Shown: piece after piece, positions 54,602-64,000 of the stretch
Position numbering within the stretch: the stretch's first letter is position 1
Layout: every line of letters begins with the position of its first letter
Source of the DNA: Arsenicicoccus piscis
Lineage (GTDB): Bacteria > Actinomycetota > Actinomycetes > Actinomycetales > Dermatophilaceae
Length of the DNA stretch: 64,000 nt
Direction: 5' to 3'
NCBI RefSeq assembly: GCF_022568835.1
Contig: NZ_JAKZHV010000004.1
Location: forward strand, 124,001 to 188,000
Notes under the pieces: generated by a model
What the model was told of the DNA's origin: nothing
The model's input: only the letters and a program-made list of their open reading frames with translations
Database searches by the model: none
Made by a program: the position numbers and the translations under genes

Positions 54602-56458
54602 ATGAGTTCCGCCCCGCGCAAGGTCCTGTCCGCCGTCGCGTGGCCGTATGCCAACGGCCCGCGTCACATCGGTCACGTCGCCGGCTTCGGCGTCCCGTCG
54701 GACGTGTTCAGCCGCTACATGCGCATGGCGGGGCACGACGTGCTGATGGTGAGCGGCACCGACGAGCACGGCACGCCGATCCTCGTCGCGGCCGACAAGG
54801 CGGGCGTCAGCGCGCGCGAGCTGGCCGACAAGAACAACGCCGTCATCGTCGGTGACCTGGTCGACCTGGGCCTGTCCTACGACCTGTTCACGCGCACCAC
54901 GACGCTCAACCACTACTCGGTCGTCCAGGAGATGTTCCGGGTCTGCTACGCCAACGGCTACATGATCGAGCAGACCACGCAGGGGGCGATCAGCCCGTCG
55001 ACGGGGCGCACGCTGCCGGACCGCTACATCGAGGGGACCTGCCCGATCTGTGGCTTCCCCGACGCGCGGGGCGACCAGTGCGACAACTGCGGCAACCAGC
55101 TCGACCCGGTCGACCTGATCGACCCGCGGTCCAAGATCAACGGCGAGACGCCGGAATTCATCGAGACCCAGCACCTGCTGCTCGACCTGCCCGCCCTCGC
55201 CGACGCGCTGGCCCAGTGGCTCGACGGCCGCGCCGAGACGGGCCTGTGGCGCCCGAACGTCATCAAGTTCAGCCAGAACCTGCTCAAGGACGTGCGCCCG
55301 CGCGCCATGACCCGCGACATCGACTGGGGCATCCCGGTACCGATCGACGGCTGGCGCGAGCAGCCGACCAAGCGGCTCTACGTCTGGTTCGACGCCGTCA
55401 TTGGCTACCTGTCGGCCTCGATCGAGTGGGCCCGCCGGATCGGTGACGAGGACCGCTGGCGCGAGTGGTGGAACGACCCGGCGGCCGTGTCCTACTACTT
55501 CCAGGGCAAGGACAACATCACCTTCCACTCCCAGATCTGGCCGGCCGAGCTGCTGGCCTACGGCGGCCAGGGCGCGCTCGGCGGCGAGCCCGGCGCGCTC
55601 GGTGAGCTGGACCTGCCCACCGAGGTCGTCGCGAGCGAGTTCATGACCATGGAGGGCAAGCAGTTCTCCTCGAGCCGCGGCGTGGTGATCTACGTCGGCG
55701 ACATGCTGGCCCGCTACCAGGCCGACGCGCTGCGCTACTTCATCTGCGCCGCCGGCCCGGAGAACCAGGACAGCGACTTCACCTGGGCCGAGTTCGTGCA
55801 GCGCACCAACTCCGAGCTGGTCGCCGGGTGGGGCAACCTGGTCAACCGCACGGCCAGCATGATCGCCAAGAGCTTCGGCGAGATCCCGGCCGCGGGCCCG
55901 CTCGAGCCGGTCGACGAGGCGGTGCTCGCCACCGTCGCCGAGGGCTTCGACGCGGTCGGTGACCTGATCGCCCACCACCGGCAGAAGGCCGGCATCGGCG
56001 AGGCCATGCGGATCGTCGGCGAGGTCAACAAGTACGTCTCCGACACCGAGCCGTTCAAGCTCAAGGGCGAGGACCAGCGCGAGCGCCTCGGCACCGTCCT
56101 GCACGTGCTCGCCCAGTGCGTGCTCGACTGCAACACGCTGCTGGCGCCGTTCCTCCCGCACGCCTCCAACCGGGTCTGGACGACCTTCGGCGGGGAGGGC
56201 GAGTTCATGCCGATGCCGCGGATCGAGCACGTCACCGACCTCGGCCCGATCACCCAGGTGCCCGCCGACCCGTCCATCGCGGACGACGAGCTGCGGGTCT
56301 ACCCGATCATCACCGGCGACTACACCCCGACCCCTGCGTGGGAGCGTCGGCCGGTCGCCGTCGGGGCTCCGGTCGCGAAGCCGACGCCCGTGTTCACCAA
56401 GCTCGACCCGAGCGTCGTGGACGACGAGATCGCGCGTCTGGCCGGCGAATCCGCATGA
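54602..56458 (+). CDS. metG: Methionyl-tRNA synthetase
   Basis: This 618-residue class I synthetase charges tRNA-Met. The HIGH-like motif is HIGH itself (residues 22-25, after AWPYANGPR), and the KMSKS loop appears as KQFSSSR near residue 353. Four cysteines (147, 150, 160, 163; CPICG and CDNCG) form the zinc knuckle. The anticodon-binding helical domain occupies the C-terminal third; the tRNA-binding tail seen in E. coli is absent, as is common in actinobacteria. Its stop overlaps the tatD start (ATGA). Confidence 0.96.
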   Translation: MSSAPRKVLSAVAWPYANGPRHIGHVAGFGVPSDVFSRYMRMAGHDVLMVSGTDEHGTPILVAADKAGVSARELADKNNAVIVGDLVDLGLSYDLFTRTTTLNHYSVVQEMFRVCYANGYMIEQTTQGAISPSTGRTLPDRYIEGTCPICGFPDARGDQCDNCGNQLDPVDLIDPRSKINGETPEFIETQHLLLDLPALADALAQWLDGRAETGLWRPNVIKFSQNLLKDVRPRAMTRDIDWGIPVPIDGWREQPTKRLYVWFDAVIGYLSASIEWARRIGDEDRWREWWNDPAAVSYYFQGKDNITFHSQIWPAELLAYGGQGALGGEPGALGELDLPTEVVASEFMTMEGKQFSSSRGVVIYVGDMLARYQADALRYFICAAGPENQDSDFTWAEFVQRTNSELVAGWGNLVNRTASMIAKSFGEIPAAGPLEPVDEAVLATVAEGFDAVGDLIAHHRQKAGIGEAMRIVGEVNKYVSDTEPFKLKGEDQRERLGTVLHVLAQCVLDCNTLLAPFLPHASNRVWTTFGGEGEFMPMPRIEHVTDLGPITQVPADPSIADDELRVYPIITGDYTPTPAWERRPVAVGAPVAKPTPVFTKLDPSVVDDEIARLAGESA

Positions 56459-57318
56459 GCCGCAAGGCTTCTGGGGCAGGGAGCGGGCACGCCGGTCCGC
56501 CGGCGGCGCCGGAGTCGCTGCCCGTCCCGGTCGTCGACAACCACGCCCACCTCGACGTAGCCCGTGACGGCGGCCCCCGTCCGGACGTCGCCGAGGCCCT
56601 GCGCGCCGCCGCCGCGGTCGGGGTGGACCGGGTGATCCAGATCGGCTGTGACCTGCCCGCCGCACGCTTCACCGCCGCGGCGGTCGACGAGCACCCGCGC
56701 CTGCTCGGCGGGGTCGCCATCCACCCCAACGACGTGCCGCCGCTCGCCGCGGCCGGCCGCCTCGACGACGCCCTCGCCGAGATTGCGGAGCTGGTCGCGC
56801 ACCCCCGCATCCGGGTCGTGGGGGAGACCGGCCTCGACTACTTCCGCACCGCTCCCGAGCAGCACGCCGTGCAGCAGGACGCCTTCCGCTGGCACATCGA
56901 CCTGGCCAAGCGCACCGGGCTGGCGCTGCAGATCCACGACCGCGACGCCCACGACGACGTGCTGCGCATCCTCGCCGAGGAGGGCGCGCCCGAGCGCACG
57001 GTGCTGCACTGCTTCTCCGGGGACGTGGCGATGGCGCGCGAGTGCGTCGAGCGCGGCTACTACCTGTCCTTCGCCGGCACCGTGACCTTCTCCTCGGCCC
57101 ACGAGCTGCGCGAGGCGCTGGCCGTCGTGCCGCTGGACCGGGTGCTCGTCGAGACCGATGCGCCCTACCTCACGCCCCACCCCTTCCGCGGCGCCACCAA
57201 CGCGCCCTACCTCGTCCCCCTTACCGTCCGCCGGATGGCGGCCGTGCTCGGCGTCGACGTGCCCACCCTCTGCCAGGCGATCTCCGCCACCAGCGAGGAG
57301 CTCTACGGGCCCTGGTAG
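56455..57318 (+). CDS. tatD: TatD-family metal-dependent hydrolase (DNase)
   Basis: This 287-residue TIM-barrel hydrolase has metal-binding signatures [13 protein letters not shown] near residue 28, [37 protein letters not shown] and [16 protein letters not shown]. TatD proteins cut DNA from the 3' end and help in repair. The gene is commonly found between metG and rpf/rsmA in actinobacteria, as here. An N-terminal Gly/Pro-rich extension of about 25 residues precedes the barrel; the start is fixed by the 4-nt overlap with metG. Confidence 0.93.
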   Translation: MSRKASGAGSGHAGPPAAPESLPVPVVDNHAHLDVARDGGPRPDVAEALRAAAAVGVDRVIQIGCDLPAARFTAAAVDEHPRLLGGVAIHPNDVPPLAAAGRLDDALAEIAELVAHPRIRVVGETGLDYFRTAPEQHAVQQDAFRWHIDLAKRTGLALQIHDRDAHDDVLRILAEEGAPERTVLHCFSGDVAMARECVERGYYLSFAGTVTFSSAHELREALAVVPLDRVLVETDAPYLTPHPFRGATNAPYLVPLTVRRMAAVLGVDVPTLCQAISATSEELYGPW

Positions 57319-58927
<1,609 letters not shown>

Positions 58928-58970
58928 GCCGAATGAGTCAGTTGAGCTGACGAGCTGAGTCACCGCGACT

Positions 58971-59047
58971 CGCCGGGCGCAGGAGGGGGCCCGGCGAAGC
59001 GCCGCACCACACAGGCCGGACGGACCAGGGGGTCGTCCGGCCTGTGT
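58971..59047 (+). terminator. Two hairpins after rpfB, the second a strong terminator
   Basis: The first hairpin is CGCCGGGC/GCCCGGCG (58971-58978 with 58989-58996). The second has a perfect 14-bp stem (59009-59022 with 59034-59047) and an 11-nt loop. Both lie between rpfB and the -10 box of rsmA. Confidence 0.75.
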
Positions 59048-59087
59048 CGTGCATTTCACCCGCAGACGCCCACCCTGCCCGATCCCC

Positions 59088-59093
59088 TAGGGT
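59088..59093 (+). promoter_or_regulatory. -10 box of leaderless rsmA
   Basis: TAGGGT lies 7 nt before the ATG at 59101, with no Shine-Dalgarno sequence. A terminator lies directly upstream, so this is an independent promoter. Confidence 0.6.
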
Positions 59094-59100
59094 GGAGCCC

Positions 59101-59991
59101 ATGCCCGAGCCCGAGTCCCCGGTCGACAGCGCCGCGACGCTGCTGGGTGCCGCGCGGGTGCGCGAGCTCGCCGACCGGCTCGGGGTGCGTCCGACCAAGA
59201 ACTGGGGCCAGAACTTCGTCGTCGACGCCAACACGGTGCGCCGCATCGTGCGCCTCGCGCAGGTGGGCCCGGACGACGTGGTCGTGGAGGTCGGGCCGGG
59301 CCTCGGGTCGCTGACGCTGGCCCTGCTGCCGGCCGTGCGTCGCGTCGTCGCGGTCGAGGTAGACCCCGTGCTCGCGGGCGCGCTCCCGCAGACGGTGGCC
59401 GAGCAGGCCCCGACCCTCGCCGACCGCCTCGAGGTCGTCCACGCCGACGCGCTCGCCGTCCGGGAGCTGCCGGGGCCACCGCCGACGGCCCTCGTGGCCA
59501 ACCTGCCCTACAACGTGTCGGTGCCCGTCGTCCTGTCCTTCCTCGAGCGCTTCCCGAGCATCGAGCGGGTGCTCGTGATGGTGCAGCTGGAGGTGGCCGA
59601 GCGGTTGGCCGCCCAGCCCGGCAGCAAGGTCTACGGCGTGCCGTCGGTGAAGGCGGCCTGGCACGCCGACGTGCGCCTCGCGGGCACCGTCGGGCGACAC
59701 GTGTTCTGGCCCGCGCCCAACGTCGACTCCGGGCTGGTCGAGCTGGTGCGCCACGAGCCGCCGGTCACCGAGGCCCCCCGCGAGCAGGTGTTCGCCGCGA
59801 TCGACGCGGCCTTCCTGCAGCGCCGCAAGACCCTGCGCGCCGCGCTGGCGGGGTGGGCCGGCTCCGCCCCGCGCGCCGAGGAGATCCTGCGTCGCGCCGG
59901 GGTCGACCCGCAGGCGCGCGGCGAGGCCATCGACGTCGAGGCGTTCGCTCGCATCGCGGACGCGGCATCCCACACGGGCCCCCGAACATGA
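59101..59991 (+). CDS. rsmA: 16S rRNA dimethyladenosine transferase RsmA (KsgA)
   Basis: This 296-residue enzyme dimethylates A1518 and A1519 of 16S rRNA using SAM. Signatures are [38 protein letters not shown] for the SAM loop, [31 protein letters not shown] (catalytic NLPY) and [15 protein letters not shown]. The C-terminal helical domain ends in [11 protein letters not shown]. It is followed by ispE after 13 nt, which holds a separate -10 box. Confidence 0.96.
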   Translation: MPEPESPVDSAATLLGAARVRELADRLGVRPTKNWGQNFVVDANTVRRIVRLAQVGPDDVVVEVGPGLGSLTLALLPAVRRVVAVEVDPVLAGALPQTVAEQAPTLADRLEVVHADALAVRELPGPPPTALVANLPYNVSVPVVLSFLERFPSIERVLVMVQLEVAERLAAQPGSKVYGVPSVKAAWHADVRLAGTVGRHVFWPAPNVDSGLVELVRHEPPVTEAPREQVFAAIDAAFLQRRKTLRAALAGWAGSAPRAEEILRRAGVDPQARGEAIDVEAFARIADAASHTGPRT

Positions 59992-59992
59992 C

Positions 59993-59998
59993 TAGGTT
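59993..59998 (+). promoter_or_regulatory. -10 box of leaderless ispE
   Basis: TAGGTT starts two bases after the rsmA stop and lies 6 nt before the ATG of ispE. The two genes may thus be transcribed both together and separately. Confidence 0.5.
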
Positions 59999-60004
59999 GG
60001 GCAC

Positions 60005-60951
60005 ATGTCAGTGTCGATCGTGCAGCAGGTGACTGCTCGGGCCGCGGCCAAGGTCAATCTCGAGCTCGCGGTCGGCCCCCTGCGCCCGGACGGCTACCAC
60101 GAGCTGTCGACGGTCTTCCAGGCCGTGGGGCTCTACGACGACGTGACCGTGACGGCCGCGGACGAGTTCTCCTGCGTGGTCGAGGGTCGCCAGGCCGACG
60201 AGGTGCCGCTCGGCGAGGACAACCTCGTCGTCAAGGCGGCCCGTCGCCTCGCCACCCTGCACGACGTAGACCGTGCCGTCACCATCGCGATCCGCAAGGA
60301 CATCCCCGTGGCCGGCGGGATGGCCGGCGGCTCGGCCGACGCGGCCGCCACCCTCGTGGCGTGCGACGCCCTCTGGGGCCTCGGGCTCAGCAAGGAGGAG
60401 CTGTGCGCGGTCGGGGCCGAGCTGGGCAGCGACGTGCCGTTCTCGATCCTCGGGGGCACGGCGGTGGGCACCGGGCGTGGTGAGAAGCTCGCGCCGGTGC
60501 TGGCCCGGGGGACCTACCACTGGGTGTTCGCGTTCAGCGCCGAGGGGCTCTCGACGCCGGCGGTCTTCGCCGAGTGCGACCGCCTGCGCGCCGAGCACCA
60601 CGGCCCGGGGGCGAGCGATCCCGAGCTCGGCCAGAGCGACGTCGACCTGCTGGCCGCCGTGCGCTCGGGCGACGCCGCGCGGCTCGGCGCGGCACTGCGC
60701 AACGACCTCACCGACGCGGCGCTGTCGTTGCAGCCGTCGCTGCGCGAGACGCTCGAGATCGGGCACGAGTGCGGCGCGCTCGGCCAGGTCGTGTCCGGGT
60801 CGGGGCCGACGATTGCGTTCCTCGCCTCCGACCACGAGCACGCCCTGGACCTCGCCGTTGCGCTGACCGCCTCCGGGGTCGCCGCCGACGCCCGTCGCGC
60901 GCACGGCCCCGTCGCGGGTGCCCGCCTTTTCAGCCCGGCGCGAGACAGCTA

Positions 60952-60952
<1 letters not shown>
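60005..60952 (+). CDS. ispE: 4-diphosphocytidyl-2-C-methyl-D-erythritol kinase
   Basis: This 315-residue GHMP kinase carries out the fourth step of the non-mevalonate (MEP) isoprenoid pathway. It begins TARAAAKVNLELAVGPLRPD, has the ATP loop PVAGGMAGGSADAAATLVAC and ends with VSGSGPTIAFLASD. Length and motifs are typical. Its TAG stop shares its last base with the GTG start of the ABC-F gene, so the two are translationally coupled. Confidence 0.95.
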
Positions 60953-62847
<1,895 letters not shown>

Positions 62848-62864
62848 TCGAGCGCCAGGGCCGC

Positions 62865-62895
62865 GCGCCGGGTCGGCACAACCCGGGTCCGGCGC
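62865..62895. terminator. Hairpin between convergent ABC-F and MarR genes
   Basis: GCGCCGG (62865-62871) pairs with CCGGCGC (62889-62895), with ACCCGGGT able to fold inside the loop. The location between two convergent genes fits a bidirectional terminator. Confidence 0.55.
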
Positions 62896-62899
62896 TTGC

Positions 62900-63397
62900 T
62901 CAGGCCTCGAAGGGCAGCAGCAGCGAGCGCAGCAGGCGCGCCAGCTGGTCGCGCTCGCGGGCGGACAGCCCGGCGAGCAGCCGCCGCTCCCGGTCGAGCA
63001 GCTCGCTGAAGGCCGCGTCGACGACCTCCTTGCCCGCCTCGGTGAGCGTGACGATGACGCCGCGCCGGTCGTCGGGGTCGGGGCTTCGGGTCACGAGGCC
63101 GCGTGCGGCGAGCCGGTCGACCCGGTTGGTCATGGTGCCGGAGGTGACGAGGGTCTGCTGGACGAGGCGCCCGGGGGAGAGCTGGTAGGGCGTCCCTGCG
63201 CGCCGCAGCGCCACGAGCACGTCGAACTCGTAGCCCTCGAGCTGGTGCTCGGCGAACGTCTCGCCGCGGGTGAGGTCCAGGTGGCGAGCGAGCCGGGAGA
63301 CCCGAGAGAGCACCTCCAGCGGGCCGAGGTCGAGGTCGGGCCGCTCCCGGCGCCAGGCCGCGACGATGTCGTCGACGTCGTCCGTGGCTCCAGTCAT
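62900..63397 (-). CDS. MarR-family transcriptional regulator
   Basis: This 165-residue winged-helix protein has helix-turn-helix LSPGRLVQQTLVTSGTMTNR and the wing VDRLAARGLVTRSPDPDDRRG, which contains the conserved DxRG-like end. The N-terminal and C-terminal helices (LLDRERRLLAGLSARERDQL) form the dimer interface. MarR proteins usually repress a nearby gene and release DNA on binding an aromatic ligand. A palindrome upstream of its own start suggests autoregulation. Confidence 0.9.
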   Translation of the reverse strand: MTGATDDVDDIVAAWRRERPDLDLGPLEVLSRVSRLARHLDLTRGETFAEHQLEGYEFDVLVALRRAGTPYQLSPGRLVQQTLVTSGTMTNRVDRLAARGLVTRSPDPDDRRGVIVTLTEAGKEVVDAAFSELLDRERRLLAGLSARERDQLARLLRSLLLPFEA

Positions 63398-63423
63398 GGG
63401 CTCACTATAGCCGCGCCCAAAAG

Positions 63424-63441
63424 TATCTGAACGTCGAGATA
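63424..63441. promoter_or_regulatory. Candidate MarR operator
   Basis: TATCTGAACGTCGAGATA is an 18-bp imperfect palindrome with perfect TATCT/AGATA arms, 27 nt upstream of the MarR start. Its size and A/T-rich arms in very GC-rich DNA fit a MarR binding site. Confidence 0.5.
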
Positions 63442-63494
63442 TCTCAGTGGGGCCGGTTGCGACGATCGCTCGGCGCTCTGGCGCCGGGGCCGCG

Positions 63495-64000
63495 TCAGTG
63501 GCCGGCGACGCGCAGGTCGGTGGAGAGGGCGGCTGCGGTCGCGCGCAGGGCAGCGAGCGAGTTGATCAGGTCGCCCGCGGCGGGGTCGGCGACGTTGGTC
63601 GACACGTTGACGGCGGCGACGGTGCGGCCGGCGGCGTCGACGACGGGCGCCGCCATCGAGCGCAGCCCGGGCTCCAGCTCCTGGTCGACGATGACGTAGC
63701 CGTCGCGCCGCACCTGGTCGAGCAGCTCGCGCAGGGCACTCTCGTCGTGGATGGTCTGCACGGTGAGCGCGGACAGCGCGGCGGTGCGGAAGTAGTCGTC
63801 CAGCTCGGCGGGGGTGAGCCCGGCGAGCAGGACACGACCCATCGACGTCGCGTAGGCCGGGAACCGGGTGCCGACGTGGATGTCCACGGTCATGATCCGC
63901 CGTCGGGCGACCCGTGCGACGTAGACGATGTCGGTCCCGTCGAGGACGGCGAGCGAGGTGGACTCGAGCAGTCGCGCGGAGAGGTCCTCGAGCCGGGGAC
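63495..64000 (-). CDS. IclR-family transcriptional regulator, C-terminal part (gene runs off the right edge)
   Basis: The visible 168 codons are the effector-binding domain of an IclR regulator. They run from RLEDLSARLLESTSLAVLDG through IVYVARVARRRIMTVDIHVG and TRFPAYATSMGRVLLAGL to PVVDAAGRTVAAVNVSTNV and the C-terminal helix. The N-terminal helix-turn-helix lies beyond 64000. The sequence resembles the PcaR/PobR branch that controls aromatic acid (beta-ketoadipate) pathways. Target genes are presumably to the right, outside the window. Confidence 0.9.
   Translation of the reverse strand, partial: PRLEDLSARLLESTSLAVLDGTDIVYVARVARRRIMTVDIHVGTRFPAYATSMGRVLLAGLTPAELDDYFRTAALSALTVQTIHDESALRELLDQVRRDGYVIVDQELEPGLRSMAAPVVDAAGRTVAAVNVSTNVADPAAGDLINSLAALRATAAALSTDLRVAGH

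Overview
The window looks like a chromosomal stretch of a high-GC actinobacterium, probably Micrococcales near Intrasporangiaceae/Dermatophilaceae. That placement is an inference from gene order and sequence style; no rRNA or marker-gene comparison was possible. Supporting signs are G/C at nearly every third codon position, GTG starts and GTGA/ATGA stop-start overlaps, an RpfB-type resuscitation factor next to rsmA-ispE-ABC-F, a MoeA/SepX(GlpR) division locus, and many leaderless promoters in which a TANNNT box sits 6-8 nt before the start codon. No prophage, insertion sequence or CRISPR array was seen.

Layout. 1-3251: glycine betaine/proline-type ABC importer (end of the ATPase, a double permease, a lipoprotein binding protein). 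3344-12405: betaine catabolism, with a fused dimethylglycine dehydrogenase-like enzyme, a VapBC-like toxin-antitoxin pair, and a leftward operon of DAO-family oxidase, Rieske ferredoxin, ferredoxin reductase, Rieske oxygenase and choline dehydrogenase-like GMC enzyme. 12529-14267: small genes and tRNA-Arg(CCT). 14605-18608: a 1278-residue DUF4011-type helicase with a C-terminal Vsr/DUF559-like segment, plus a small conserved gene. 18688-20643: mscL, a CpaB-like SAF protein and an FmdB zinc ribbon. 20692-25214: a CPA1 antiporter and a penicillin acylase, each with one frameshift. 25211-31767: 5-formyl-THF cyclo-ligase, a GGDEF protein, a moeA-moaC-mog-GNAT operon and sepX/glpR. 31811-33741: tRNA-Ala(CGC), an orphan ribbon-helix-helix protein, a DoxX-like protein and a luciferase-like monooxygenase. 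33757-37180: leftward operon of nucleoside hydrolase, MFS carrier and ribokinase. 37292-39481: ArsR-VOC pair and hydroxypyruvate isomerase. 39459-44929: SorC regulator and glpD-glpF-glpK. 45210-47478: two bacterial PH-domain membrane proteins. 47462-50837: protein mannosyltransferase, CDF transporter and rsmI. 50973-54471: sdhCAB. 54602-62847: metG, tatD, rpfB, rsmA, ispE and an ABC-F ATPase. 62900-64000: MarR and IclR regulators.

How the genes work together. The left 12 kb reads as a route from imported choline/betaine to glycine. The importer brings in the quaternary amine, the GMC enzyme oxidises choline, and the Rieske oxygenase with its own ferredoxin and reductase would demethylate glycine betaine. 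The two DAO-type flavoenzymes would remove the remaining methyl groups, with the GcvT-like domain passing one carbon to tetrahydrofolate. Closely related ACTGTTGC(G)ACAT elements precede both transcription units, suggesting one regulator. The middle block carries molybdenum-cofactor genes beside sepX/glpR; in other actinobacteria a MoeA paralogue (Glp) and this membrane protein act in cell division. The glycerol block is a self-contained regulon.

Quality caveat. Three conserved genes (antiporter, penicillin acylase, second PH-domain protein) are each broken once, at G-rich spots, and sdhC probably has a fourth break near its N-terminus. Sequencing or assembly error is as likely as true gene decay.
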